The notes: a model not told the origin generated them from the letters alone. A stretch of DNA of 64,000 nt from Candidatus Leptofilum proximum (GCA_016710325.1 JADJXK010000002.1:1922001-1986000), one strand, 5' to 3'. Positions 17,151 to 26,231 are shown, counted from the stretch's first letter. Numbers and translations are program-made.

Positions 17151-19826
17151 TTATGGGGAGGTTTCTTCAAGAAGCCGATCGAGCAAAGTGCGTTCCTCGG
17201 CTTCGTTGGTGACGTGGCCGTCTAGCCGGGCGGCGAGCAGTTTTTCCAGCAGGACGCCAAACTGTGGCCCCGGCTTGAGGCCTATCTGGCGCAGGGTATC
17301 GCCGGTGACGGCCGTTTTCACCCCCCGCCACTCTGCCAAATAGCGCTCAATCAGGCTGGCCGCGGGCTGGCCTGCCAGCAAAATGCGCCCCACCAGCAAA
17401 ACACGGATGGGAAACGGCCGCATCAATTTCACCACCTCGCTGGGCCTGAGCGTGGCAGGCAAAGTCACCCACTCGCGGCGCAGTTGGCCGCAGGCTAGCA
17501 CGTCCGTCTTGGTGGCCTTGCGCACGCGCAGCCGCTTCATCGCGCCGCGCTGGTCGGCCTGTGGCAGCGCCGCCAGCCAGAGGGCAAAGTAGGTGAACAG
17601 TGGCGTCTCGTCCGCCAGCCAGTCACACCACGGCCGTTCCTGCCAGAATTGGGGGACACGCTGGAAAAAGACGGCCGTTTCCGGCAGCCAGACCAACCCC
17701 TCGTATATATGAATCAGCACGTCCAATTCGGACAGGCGCGACAAAGCGGCCGTGGGGTCCGCCTCGTGCAGCGTCAGCTCAATTTCGTGGCGAATCCGCG
17801 CCCCGGAGACGCGGTCCAGCAGCGGCAGGGCATCCTTGATGAGCTCCAGCGTGCGCGGCTCGATGTGGAACTTCAGCCGCTGCTCCAGCCGCACGGCGCG
17901 CAAAATGCGAGTGGGGTCATCGACAAAGCTCAGGCTGTGCAGCACGCGAATGACGCCATCTTCTAAATCTTGCTGCCCGCCGTAAAAGTCGAGCAGCTGG
18001 CCCAAAAACGCGCCGTCCAGCCGCACCGCCAGCGTGTTGATGGCAAAATCCCGCCGGTGTAAATCCAGCTTGATCGAGCCGTGGGTTACTTCCGGCAAAG
18101 CAGTGGGCTCTGTGTAAAATTCCGTCCGCGCCGTGACAAAGTCGATGGTGGGGGGGAGATTGGAGATTGGAGATTGGAGATTGGCTATCTCTAATCTCCA
18201 ATCTCCAATCTCCTTTTTCTTGTCCCGTTGCAAAATATTCTCCCACACCGCCTCATCCAGCAGCCATTTGGCCGTGCCAAACCGCTTGTGGCTGCGAATC
18301 TCGCCGCCGAAGCGCTGCGCCAGCATCTTGCCCAGCCTGATGGCATCACCTTCGACGACCATGTCCAGGTCGGTGGGCGGCTTGTCCAGCAGCAAATCGC
18401 GCACCAGCCCGCCAACAAAGTAGAGCGGCAGGTTCAGCTCAGCGGCCGTTTCGCTGATGGCCAGCACCATTTGCCACAGAGCGGGCGGCAGCATGGCCAG
18501 CAGCCGCTGCCGCATGTTGGTTTCGGCTGTTTTGCTGGGCGGCTGGAAAAGATGGTTGAGCAGGTCGGTGCGCGTTACCACGCCGATGGGGCGCGTGGAC
18601 ACGCCATCTTCCGGCAGCACGGGAATCTGGCCCCAGCTGGCGCCGAGCATTTTTTGCTGCACGGTGTCGATGGCGTCAGACGGCCGTACCGTCACCGCGC
18701 CCTTCTTCATGATGCGCGCGATGGGCACATCGGCCATCTCGTGGCTCATGGCCCGGTCCACGGCGCGACGGGTGAGCAGCCCCACCAGCTCGCCGTCTGG
18801 CTCGGTGACCACCGGGTAGCCTTCGTAACCAAATCGCTGCATGAGAACGGCCGCATCGCGCACCAGCGTTTCCGGCGGCACCGTCTGCACACCGTGGGAC
18901 ATCAGGTCGGCCACGCGCACCAGCGGCTCGATGGCTTGCGAGAGCGCGGCGACCACCTGCGGTTCCACTCTGGCCAGCGGCTGGTCCTTGATGCGCGCTG
19001 CCGCCGCCCGGCTGTGCCCGCCGCCGCCAAAGGTGCGGGCCACGGCGGCCACGTCCACTGCCTTGGTGGTGCTGCGGGCCACCAGCTGCACGTCGTGGTC
19101 CAGCTGCACCAGCACAAACAGCCCGGCGGGCTGCAGCGATTCGCGCAGGCGGTGGGTAATCGAGGCAATCTCGTCCGTGAAATTTTCCGGGGCGACCGCG
19201 CCGGTAACGACCACCGACTGCCCTTGAACGTCATGCCAGGAAACGGCCGCATGCAGAGCATCATAAAGCGCCTGCTGTTCCGCCGAGAGGGGAATGTTGA
19301 GGAAGCGGCGCACCACGGCCAGGATGGCGCCTTCCTCCAGCAGCCAGGCGGCAGCGGCGGCGTCACGGGCGGTGGTGGTGTCGTAGGTTAGCGAGCCGGT
19401 GTCTTCGTAGATGCCCAGCAGCAGCAGGGTAGCTTCTTCGGGCGAGAGGGCCACGCCTTGCGCCTGGAGCCGCTCGACGAGCATTGTCGTCGTTGCCCCA
19501 ACTGGCTCTACCTGAGCGGTCCACTCCTCGGGCGGCGTCTGCTCGGTGTGGTGGTCGATGACGTGGACTTTGGGGTGGGCCACCATGCCGCGCACGCTGT
19601 TGAGCGATTGGGTGTCGACCAGCAGCACTTTATCGATACGACGTTTGCGCCAGTCGGACGGCCGTATAAAGTGAAACGCGTCCCAGTACAGCGTCAGAAA
19701 CTGCTCCACGTTGCGGTTCAAGCGGCGCGACAGCAGCATTTCGCCATCGGGCGTCAGCTTGCTGGCGGCCAGCTGGCTGGCAACGGCGTCAAAATCGGCG
19801 TTTTCATGGGAGAGGATGAGGCGCAT
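17151..19826 (-). CDS. DHH phosphoesterase - CBS - tRNA nucleotidyltransferase (poly(A) polymerase-like) fusion
   Basis: Fusion protein of 891 residues. The N-terminal DHH phosphoesterase (about 1-300) has NADFDAVASQ, VIDHHTE and the DHHA1 motif FGGGGHSRAAAARI. Two CBS domains (about 305-430) should bind adenylates. The nucleotidyltransferase head follows (about 460-600: YFVGGLVRDLLLDKPPTDLD, then DLHRRDFAINTLAVRL), and then the RNA-binding region (FVDDPTRILRAVRLEQRL). This architecture is known in Chloroflexota, cyanobacteria and Aquifex relatives and acts in adding A or CCA to tRNA 3' ends. Residues about 537-557 (EIGDWRLEIANLQSPISNL) come from an inserted palindromic DNA repeat and are not part of the family. 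Confidence 0.9.
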   Translation of the reverse strand: MRLILSHENADFDAVASQLAASKLTPDGEMLLSRRLNRNVEQFLTLYWDAFHFIRPSDWRKRRIDKVLLVDTQSLNSVRGMVAHPKVHVIDHHTEQTPPEEWTAQVEPVGATTTMLVERLQAQGVALSPEEATLLLLGIYEDTGSLTYDTTTARDAAAAAWLLEEGAILAVVRRFLNIPLSAEQQALYDALHAAVSWHDVQGQSVVVTGAVAPENFTDEIASITHRLRESLQPAGLFVLVQLDHDVQLVARSTTKAVDVAAVARTFGGGGHSRAAAARIKDQPLARVEPQVVAALSQAIEPLVRVADLMSHGVQTVPPETLVRDAAVLMQRFGYEGYPVVTEPDGELVGLLTRRAVDRAMSHEMADVPIARIMKKGAVTVRPSDAIDTVQQKMLGASWGQIPVLPEDGVSTRPIGVVTRTDLLNHLFQPPSKTAETNMRQRLLAMLPPALWQMVLAISETAAELNLPLYFVGGLVRDLLLDKPPTDLDMVVEGDAIRLGKMLAQRFGGEIRSHKRFGTAKWLLDEAVWENILQRDKKKEIGDWRLEIANLQSPISNLPPTIDFVTARTEFYTEPTALPEVTHGSIKLDLHRRDFAINTLAVRLDGAFLGQLLDFYGGQQDLEDGVIRVLHSLSFVDDPTRILRAVRLEQRLKFHIEPRTLELIKDALPLLDRVSGARIRHEIELTLHEADPTAALSRLSELDVLIHIYEGLVWLPETAVFFQRVPQFWQERPWCDWLADETPLFTYFALWLAALPQADQRGAMKRLRVRKATKTDVLACGQLRREWVTLPATLRPSEVVKLMRPFPIRVLLVGRILLAGQPAASLIERYLAEWRGVKTAVTGDTLRQIGLKPGPQFGVLLEKLLAARLDGHVTNEAEERTLLDRLLEETSP
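18157..18213. repeat. GGAGATTGGAGATTGG palindrome inserted in frame in a coding region
   Basis: Four copies of GGAGATT/ATTGGAG followed by five-base loop and four reverse copies of AATCTCC. The same family is intergenic at 46261-46327. Here it keeps the minus-strand reading frame open and adds about 19 residues to the nucleotidyltransferase domain. Confidence 0.9.
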
Positions 19827-19852
19827 GGGGGTATTGTAGTGTGGGGGGGGTG

Positions 19853-19917
19853 GGGTGACAAGGTGACAAGGTGAACGGGTGAAGGGGTAAGGGGGTGAGG
19901 GGGTGAGGGGATGAGTT
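19853..19917. repeat. GGTGACAAGGTGACAAGG tandem repeat block
   Basis: Imperfect seven- to nine-base units (GGTGACAA, GGTGAACG, GGTGAGGG). Same family as the in-frame block at 1507-1594 and the reverse block at 57942-57985. Confidence 0.8.
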
Positions 19918-20263
19918 GCCTGGTTAATTCTTTAATCTACAAACAGGTCGGTTTTTTAAGCCCGGTCGGGCTTCCATAACTAGCCGGAAGGCTTATGAAC
20001 CTGAAGTAATTAAATCGGTGGACGCCAACGAAAACACTTCAGGTTCATTTAAGATGATTCAGTGTCAAGTTTATTACCGATTTTATTTTTGAATCGCCAT
20101 AAGCACACTGGAAAACGCTATCCGTAAGACCCAGTTTTTTACGCCCTCGTGTCTTGATGTCGGCTGAAGAAAAATACAACACACACCCCAACCTTGGGCG
20201 CGGCCTTTACGCCGGACGTTTTTCGGACGGCCGTTGGATACCTGCCGGACGGCCGTTGCTTAT

Positions 20264-20300
20264 GATGCAGCCGTAACAAATAACTGCTGGAGGCTGCATC
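20264..20300 (+). promoter_or_regulatory. Hairpin covering the ribosome-binding site of the ParB-like gene
   Basis: GATGCAGCC at 20264-20272 pairs with GGCTGCATC at 20292-20300. The GGAGG Shine-Dalgarno at 20289-20293 for ATG 20305 lies at the base of the loop and partly in the stem, so folding could limit translation. Confidence 0.4.
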
Positions 20301-20304
20301 TGTC

Positions 20305-20739
20305 ATGTTCCCTGACAAACGACAACAAAATCGCTGGCCACTTTCCTTGTGGCAGCAGGTCAGAGCCATGTGGGGCGACCAGGTGTCTCACCTGCCCAGC
20401 CTGACGGAAGTGACGGCGGGCCGTGCCATTGCGGACTTTGTCTACGCCGGGCGGCAAACCGTTCCCCTTATCCAGGTGCGCGGCAGCGCCACGCGAGCGC
20501 GCAGCCGGGATTTTGACGCCAACTTCCGCCCGCTTACCCGGCACAACGCCGACCGCTGGCACTACATTGCCGCGGCCAGTCGGCGTGGTAAGCAGCTGCC
20601 GCCGGTAACGCTGCTTGAAGTAAACGGCGTCTACTTTGTCGAAGACGGCCACCACCGCATTTCCGTGGCCAAAGCCGAAAACCAGACCGCCATCGAGGCC
20701 GAAGTCACTGTTTTACAAATAACCGGGGCCTTGCCCTGA
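20305..20739 (+). CDS. ParB-like N-terminal domain protein
   Basis: Small protein of 144 residues with one ParB/sulfiredoxin-like fold. The conserved segment is PVTLLEVNGVYFVEDGHHRI (about 98-117), with RRGKQLPP just before it. In this family the D-G-H-H-R motif can bind nucleotides such as CTP or ATP. There is no DNA-binding helix-turn-helix, so it is not a partition protein. GGAGG is 11 bases upstream of ATG 20305. It lies just 18 bases before the SBBP surface-protein gene and may share its transcript; the functional link is unclear. Confidence 0.65.
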   Translation: MFPDKRQQNRWPLSLWQQVRAMWGDQVSHLPSLTEVTAGRAIADFVYAGRQTVPLIQVRGSATRARSRDFDANFRPLTRHNADRWHYIAAASRRGKQLPPVTLLEVNGVYFVEDGHHRISVAKAENQTAIEAEVTVLQITGALP

Positions 20740-20757
20740 AATCGATTTAAGGAGTTA

Positions 20758-23028
20758 ATGATGATTGCCACACGAAAGATGGTCCCCTCTCTTATGATTT
20801 TACCGTTTGTGCTGCTGCTGTGGGCGCTGCTGATTGTGGCCGCCCGGCCGCAGCTGGCGCCTGTTTCACCGGCGGCTGATGCGCTGACCCTGCCCCTGGC
20901 TTTTGTCGCCAATGACGAGCCGGGCGAAACGGCCGTGCGCGCTCAAGCTCACCTACCCGGCGGCGTGCTCACCTTCTCTCCGGCGGAAGTCACCCTGTCT
21001 GTACCGCAGCACGGCCAAAACGTGCGCCTGCACTTCGCCGGGGCCAACCCCACGCCGGAAATCGCCCTGTCGCAGCAGCTTCCCGGCGTCGTCAACTACA
21101 TCATCGGCGACGACCCGGCCCAGTGGAAGACCCAGCTGCCCACCTATGGCGGCCTGGTTTACCAGCAGCTTTATGACGGCATTGACCTGCACTACGAAGG
21201 CGACAGCCAGGCGCTGAAAGGCACTTATCACGTAGCGGCGGGGGTGGATACGGCCGTCATCCGCTGGTCTTATGACGGGGTCAGCAGCGTCCGCCTCGAT
21301 CCGCGCAGCGGCGATTTGATGCTCACCCTGCCCGGTGAAGCAAACGTGGAACCGGTGACCCTGGTCGAAGAAGCCCCCATCGCCTGGCAGGTCATCAACG
21401 GCCAGCACATCCCGGTGGAGATTCGTTACACCCTGAACGAGAGCGCGAACGCAGCCACATCCCTCGGTTTTGCCCTGGGCGCCTATGACCCGGCTTATGC
21501 CCTGATCATCGACCCTTCCCTGGTCTACAGCGCCCTCATCGGCGGCGGTGGTTTTGAAGAAGGGCGTGATATCGCTGTAGACAGCAGCGGCAACGTTTAT
21601 CTCACCGGCACGACCCTCTCCACCAGCTTCCCCAATGCTGGCGCGCCGCAAAACAGCTACGGCGGTTCCACCAGCAGCAACTTTGGCGATGCCTTCATCG
21701 CCAAGCTCAATCCGGCCGGTACGGCCCTGCTGTACATGACCTACCTGGGCGGCAGCGGCGCCGATATTGGCGATGCCATTACCGTGGACAGCCAGGGCAA
21801 CGCCTACGTCACCGGCATGACCGAGTCTAACAACTTCCCGACAACGGCCAGCGCTTACCAGCAAAACCGCGTCACCCAGACCTGTTCCACCGCACCCTGC
21901 GCCGATGCCTTTGTGACCAAGCTAAACGCTGCCGGTAACGCCCTCGTTTTTAGCAGCTACCTGGGCGGCGGCGGCGAAGAAAATAGCGGCCTGTTGGATG
22001 TAGGAACCCGCCAAAACACGACTGGCATTGCCCTAGATGGCAGCCTGAACGTGTACGTCACCGGCGTGACGTTCTCCACCAACTTCCCCACGCAAAACCA
22101 GGCCTTTGGCGATGGCGACGGCGCGTTCAGCGACATCTTCCTGGCCAAACTTAGCACCAACGGGCAAACCCTGCTCTACAGCTCTTACCTGGGCGGCGAT
22201 GGGGCCGAACACGGCGGCGGCGTGGCCGTGAACACAGCCGGGGTGGCTACCCTGACCGGCGCCACCCTGGCCAACAACTTTCCCACCAAAAATGCGCTGC
22301 AAGGCAGCCTGTCCGCCGCCGCGGATGCAGTTGTGGCTCAATTCGACACGACGAAAAGCGGCAGCAGTTCGCTGGTTTTCAGCACTTACCTCGGCGGCGA
22401 CGGCAGCGACTATGGCTTTGGCATCGCCCAGGACAGCAGCGGCATCTACGTCGCCGGTCACACAACCTCGCTAAACCTGCCCGCGCCCAACGGCTACCAG
22501 ACAACCAACGCCAGCGCCGGTGATCCCAATCCGCGCGACACCTTCCTGGTGAAGCTTAATCCCGCAGGCAGCGCCCGGCTCTACGGCACCTACCTGGGCG
22601 GCAGTTCGTCCGACGTAGCCTACGGCCTGGACCTGGATGCGCAGGGGAACGTTTACCTGACCGGTACGACAAGCTCCAACAACTTCCCCGCGCGCGAGTC
22701 GTTTGAATCCTGGACCGATTTCCGCGATGTCTTTGTAGCCAAAATTAATCCCGCTCAAAGCGGCAGCGCCTCGCTGGTGTACAGCACGCTTTTTGGCAGC
22801 CCGCTGAACGATTACAGCTACGGAATTGCCGTGGATGGGCAGGGCAACGCCTATATCACTGGCTATGGCAGCGGTGCAGCGGATGATGAATTCCCCATTC
22901 ATACCACCATCGGCGTTAACGGCAGCGGCAACGGTGTGCTGGTCGCCAAATTTGGGCCGACGGCGCTGCCGTATGCGGTTTTCCTGCCGCTGATAATAGC
23001 AGACGAGGAGCCTGTCGTTATCGAATAG
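20758..23028 (+). CDS. SBBP-repeat secreted surface protein
   Basis: Exported protein of 756 residues. A signal or anchor helix spans about 8-30. An N-terminal beta domain of the DUF7948 type follows (about 45-255: YGGLVYQQLYDGIDLHYEGD, ALIIDPSLVYSALIGGG). Residues 260-735 hold about eight SBBP repeats of the form GNVYLTGTT-x-S-x-NFP and STYLGGDGSDYGFGIAQDSS, expected to fold as beta-propeller blades. It ends in YAVFLPLIIADEE, a tail shared with the next two genes. GGAG at 20750 region supports ATG 20758. Its stop overlaps the next potential start. Role: probably extracellular adhesion or matrix. Confidence 0.85.
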   Translation: MMIATRKMVPSLMILPFVLLLWALLIVAARPQLAPVSPAADALTLPLAFVANDEPGETAVRAQAHLPGGVLTFSPAEVTLSVPQHGQNVRLHFAGANPTPEIALSQQLPGVVNYIIGDDPAQWKTQLPTYGGLVYQQLYDGIDLHYEGDSQALKGTYHVAAGVDTAVIRWSYDGVSSVRLDPRSGDLMLTLPGEANVEPVTLVEEAPIAWQVINGQHIPVEIRYTLNESANAATSLGFALGAYDPAYALIIDPSLVYSALIGGGGFEEGRDIAVDSSGNVYLTGTTLSTSFPNAGAPQNSYGGSTSSNFGDAFIAKLNPAGTALLYMTYLGGSGADIGDAITVDSQGNAYVTGMTESNNFPTTASAYQQNRVTQTCSTAPCADAFVTKLNAAGNALVFSSYLGGGGEENSGLLDVGTRQNTTGIALDGSLNVYVTGVTFSTNFPTQNQAFGDGDGAFSDIFLAKLSTNGQTLLYSSYLGGDGAEHGGGVAVNTAGVATLTGATLANNFPTKNALQGSLSAAADAVVAQFDTTKSGSSSLVFSTYLGGDGSDYGFGIAQDSSGIYVAGHTTSLNLPAPNGYQTTNASAGDPNPRDTFLVKLNPAGSARLYGTYLGGSSSDVAYGLDLDAQGNVYLTGTTSSNNFPARESFESWTDFRDVFVAKINPAQSGSASLVYSTLFGSPLNDYSYGIAVDGQGNAYITGYGSGAADDEFPIHTTIGVNGSGNGVLVAKFGPTALPYAVFLPLIIADEEPVVIE

Positions 23029-23054
23029 TGTCCTACTTTCGAAGGATGTACAAC

Positions 23055-24506
23055 GTGAAACTAAAAATCATTGTATTTATCTGCTTTACTTTTTTCCTGG
23101 CGGGCCTCTTGTCTGTTGCGGCCTGGCCCGTGCAGGCCGAACCAGCCGCCCTGACCCTGAACGTCAACAACAGCCTGGTGGATGCTGTGGATGCCAATCC
23201 GGGCGACGGTGTGTGCGAAACGGCCGTTAACAACAACGTCTGCACCCTGCGTGCGGCCGTCATGGAAGCCAATGCCTGGCCGGGGGCCGACACCATTCTG
23301 ATTCCGGCGGGGACGTACTACCTGGGCCTGGTAGCCACCAGCTTCGAGAACAATGCGCTGAACGGTGATCTGGACCTGACGGACGACGTGACGATCATTG
23401 GTGCTGATGAGGCAGCAACCATCATTGATGGTAATCGCAGCGCTTCTAAGGCCCGCGTTTTTGAGATCTTCGAAGGCGTGACGGTAGCCATGTCTCACCT
23501 GACCATCCGCAATGGCATGAACGAGCCTGGTCCTGGCATTGCCGGCGGTATTCAGAACGTGAAGGGCAGCGTGTCGTTGACGCACGTGACGTTGACCGAT
23601 AACTCCCGTGGCGGGCTGTATAATAACGGTGGAACGGCCGTGCTGGACTTCGTTACCTACACCAACAATTTTGACAATGGCGCTTCTCTGTATAACAGCG
23701 GCGGGGGCACGATGATCGTGCGCAACAGCGTCATTGCCGGCAATCAACAAAATGGCGGCGGCGGTGGCGTCTGGACCGAGATAGGAAACCTGACGATGAT
23801 TAACACCACAGTAAGCGGCAATGGCGGTCCAGACACTTCACATGGCGGCGGTATCTTTGTGGCTAATGGCACGGCGACCCTCATCAACAGCACCATCAGC
23901 GCTAACCAGACCACTGCATCTGGGGGTGGTGTTTACGTTTTCCAGAGCACGGCCAACTATCCGGCGACGCTCAACCTGTATAACGTAACCATTGCCAATA
24001 ACACGGCCAATACCTCAGGAGGCAATTACACCGGCGGCGGCATTTACGTGGACACGATATATGGCTTTACGCCCACTGTCAACGTGCACAACAGCATCAT
24101 AGCCGACAACTGGCTGGAAAGCATCGGCGGTGATGACAGCGACTGTTATGGTCCCATCAACTCCGGCGGCTACAACCTGATTCGTACAACGACCGGCTGT
24201 GTCATCAATGGCGTGACAACTGGCAATCAATACGGCGTTGATCCGCTGCTGGGGCACCTGGCCAATGGCGGCGGTTTTGGCAAGACGCACACCCTCAAGG
24301 ATGGCAGCCCGGCCATTGACGCCGGCAACCCGCTCGGCTGCACCGATAATTTGGGAGCCCTGCTGCTCACCGACCAGCGCAGCTACGTGCGCCACGTAGA
24401 CGGCGGCAGCGGCGCACCGCGCTGCGACATCGGCGCCTACGAATACAACGCGATTCCTTACGATCCGCCCGATTACCAGGTTTACCTCCCCTATATCCAA
24501 AAGTAA
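23055..24506 (+). CDS. CSLREA / choice-of-anchor Q beta-helix secreted protein
   Basis: Secreted protein of 483 residues. The signal peptide is KLKIIVFICFTFFLAGLL with cleavage after VQA. A CSLREA-type segment follows (GDGVCETAVNNNVCTLRAAV and MEANAWPGADTI), then a right-handed parallel beta-helix built of short Asn/Gly/Thr-rich turns (SHLTIRNG, LINSTISANQTTASGGGVYV). The choice-of-anchor Q end is GSPAIDAGNPLGC and CDIGAYEY. The tail is YQVYLPYIQK. I chose GTG 23055 because AAGGA lies eight bases upstream and the signal peptide starts there; GTG 23028 overlaps the upstream stop. Confidence 0.85.
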   Translation: MKLKIIVFICFTFFLAGLLSVAAWPVQAEPAALTLNVNNSLVDAVDANPGDGVCETAVNNNVCTLRAAVMEANAWPGADTILIPAGTYYLGLVATSFENNALNGDLDLTDDVTIIGADEAATIIDGNRSASKARVFEIFEGVTVAMSHLTIRNGMNEPGPGIAGGIQNVKGSVSLTHVTLTDNSRGGLYNNGGTAVLDFVTYTNNFDNGASLYNSGGGTMIVRNSVIAGNQQNGGGGGVWTEIGNLTMINTTVSGNGGPDTSHGGGIFVANGTATLINSTISANQTTASGGGVYVFQSTANYPATLNLYNVTIANNTANTSGGNYTGGGIYVDTIYGFTPTVNVHNSIIADNWLESIGGDDSDCYGPINSGGYNLIRTTTGCVINGVTTGNQYGVDPLLGHLANGGGFGKTHTLKDGSPAIDAGNPLGCTDNLGALLLTDQRSYVRHVDGGSGAPRCDIGAYEYNAIPYDPPDYQVYLPYIQK

Positions 24507-24524
24507 GCAGTGGTCTGGCGCGAA

Positions 24525-24576
24525 ACGTGAAGCGTGAAACGTGATGTCTCTCTGGTCACGTTTCACGTTTCACGCA
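24525..24576. repeat. GTGAAACGTGA inverted repeat
   Basis: CGTGAAGCGTGAAACGTGA at the left pairs with TCACGTTTCACGTTTCACG at the right across a loop of about ten bases. The same family is at 47248-47296. It follows the stop of the beta-helix gene by about 20 bases and may act as a transcript end. Confidence 0.85.
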
Positions 24577-24620
24577 TCACGGATTGTAAACCCCCTGAAT
24601 TCCTGAAGACCCAGGAAAAA

Positions 24621-24690
24621 CAGCAGATTTCGCAGATTCAACAGATTTCTCTGTGTAACTCTGAGTTTTCTCTGTGTAACTCTGTGTTCC
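24621..24690. repeat. CAGATTTCGCAGATT and CTCTGTGTAACTCTG stutters
   Basis: Three CAGATT units (24624-24648) then three to four CTCTGTGTAACTCTG units (24649-24690). Both belong to families found again at 54037-54097, 54381-54460 and 60185-60330. Confidence 0.75.
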
Positions 24691-24737
24691 GTTTTTTTTT
24701 GAAGGACCTGCAAATGATTACAAAAGGAGACACACCT

Positions 24738-26231
24738 GTGTTTAACAAGCACTTTTTCTTACTCTTAATGATACTGCTTTCTGGCCTGGTGCTGGGGCAG
24801 CGGCACTTTGTGGCGGCTGAAACGGCCGTGGCGGAAACGGCCGCACCTGAAACGGCCGCCCCCCTCGCTGTCCAGGCCGTTATTGGCAGCGGCACGGCCG
24901 CCAGCTGCCAGACCAACGATGCCGTGAACGCCTTTTCTAATGCGGTGGAAGCTGGCGGTGTCGTTGACTTCAATTGTGGTCCCGACCCAGTGGTGATCTT
25001 CGTCAACACCAGCCTGGTTTACCAGCAGGTGACGGTGAATGGTGACGGCCGTATCACCCTTAGCGGCGAAGACCTGCGCCAGATTTTCTACGTGATGGGC
25101 GCTGGCAACCTGACGCTTAACGACATTGAATTGGTTGATGGCAGTGCCGGTAGTGGCGGAGCTCTCTACATTGAGCCATCGTCTAAAGCCACCCTTAACA
25201 ACACGTCTATCCGCAGCAGCGGTGCCAGCAGCAGTGGCGGCGCCATCTACAACTGGGGCACGCTGACGCTGAACGACAGCATCCTGGACAGCAACCAGGC
25301 TGCCCAGGATGGCGGCGGCATTTTCAACGAGGGCGGCAGCGTTGTGACCATTTACAATACCGATTTTTATGATAATCATGCCCTGCGCGGTGGGGCAGTT
25401 GCCAATGCGCCCGCCTCTACGGTGACAATTAACGGCAGTGCTATGAGCAGCAACCAATCCACCAACGATGGCGGCGCTGTCCACAACCGGGGTACGCTGA
25501 CGGCCACGCGCGCCACGTTGGGCAGCAATATCGCTGGGGTTAATGGCGGCGGGGTTTTTAACAACGGCGGTGTGGTGTCGTTGTACAGTAGCTACCTGGT
25601 GAGCAACCAGTCGATTAATGGCGGCGGGATTTATAGCGTTAATGGGCAGTTGACGGTGGAGGGAACGGCCGTACGCAGCAGCACCACCAGCAACCAGGGC
25701 GGCGGCATTTTTACCGCCAGCAGCACCCAAATCAGCAACGGCACCTTTTCCAACAACCGCGCTCTGAAAGGCGGTGCCCTCTTTGCCATTGCCAACGTCA
25801 CCATCCTTAACGCCACGTTTAACGAAAACCGCGCCGATCTGGGCGGGGCTATCTGGCGTGAACCATCCTCCACGACGACGGTGAAAAACAGCATCCTGGC
25901 TGGCAGCCGCAATACCAACAACAGCAGCCCCAGCCTCAACTGCGACGGTCCGACGCTCACATCCCTGGGGCGCAACATTATCAGCGACAACTCCTGCGTG
26001 CCCAACCCCGGTGCGCTGGGCGACCTGCACGGCACTGATCCTGAGTTGGGCCAGTGGCTGGGCTCCACGCTGCACGGCTACATTCCCGCAGACACAAGCC
26101 CGGCTGTGGATTATGGTCAGGACTGCCCGGTGGTGGATCAACGTGGCTACCCGCGTCCGCTGGGCGCCGCCTGCGATGTAGGCAGCATTGAACGCGGCAC
26201 CCTGGTCTTTGTGCCCCTTGTGATCCGGTAG
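24738..26231 (+). CDS. Choice-of-anchor Q beta-helix secreted protein
   Basis: Secreted protein of 497 residues. The N-terminus FNKHFFLLLMILLSGLVLG is a signal peptide. Residues 25-45 (AAETAVAETAAPETAAPLAV) come from three closely spaced AACGGCCG copies. A parallel beta-helix fills most of the rest (SGGAIYNWGTLTLNDSILDS, GGAVHNRGTLTATRATLGSN). The choice-of-anchor Q end is PAVDYGQDCPVVDQRG and CDVGSIERG. The final residues are LVFVPLVIR. GTG 24738 has AGGAG eight bases upstream; the frame is open further upstream only through repeats. Together with the two preceding genes it forms a surface-protein cluster. Confidence 0.82.
   Translation: MFNKHFFLLLMILLSGLVLGQRHFVAAETAVAETAAPETAAPLAVQAVIGSGTAASCQTNDAVNAFSNAVEAGGVVDFNCGPDPVVIFVNTSLVYQQVTVNGDGRITLSGEDLRQIFYVMGAGNLTLNDIELVDGSAGSGGALYIEPSSKATLNNTSIRSSGASSSGGAIYNWGTLTLNDSILDSNQAAQDGGGIFNEGGSVVTIYNTDFYDNHALRGGAVANAPASTVTINGSAMSSNQSTNDGGAVHNRGTLTATRATLGSNIAGVNGGGVFNNGGVVSLYSSYLVSNQSINGGGIYSVNGQLTVEGTAVRSSTTSNQGGGIFTASSTQISNGTFSNNRALKGGALFAIANVTILNATFNENRADLGGAIWREPSSTTTVKNSILAGSRNTNNSSPSLNCDGPTLTSLGRNIISDNSCVPNPGALGDLHGTDPELGQWLGSTLHGYIPADTSPAVDYGQDCPVVDQRGYPRPLGAACDVGSIERGTLVFVPLVIR

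Larger units (their letters stand above)
19827..20304. other. Divergent intergenic region with repeats and hairpins
   Basis: 478 bases. From left: a GGTGACAAGGTGAC repeat block (19853-19917); an inverted repeat ATGAACCTGAAGT (19995-20007) with ACTTCAGGTTCAT (20036-20048); two ACGGCCGT copies (20227-20234 and 20249-20256) that can pair; and GATGCAGCC (20264-20272) pairing with GGCTGCATC (20292-20300). I saw no open frame with a ribosome site and no strong promoter. Confidence 0.6.

Noticed and set aside
18228..19391. A 387-codon open frame on the plus strand inside the DHH-CBS-nucleotidyltransferase gene
   Set aside because: Antisense to well-conserved DHH and CBS motifs; composition is His/Arg/Gly-rich as expected for a shadow frame in G+C-rich DNA.
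19853..19917. Possible CRISPR or minisatellite locus
   Set aside because: Units are 7-9 bases and degenerate, there are no spacers of constant length and no cas genes.
20758..23028. Insertion of repeated DNA in the SBBP gene
   Set aside because: The repeats are protein-level SBBP blades with diverged DNA, a normal property of this domain family.
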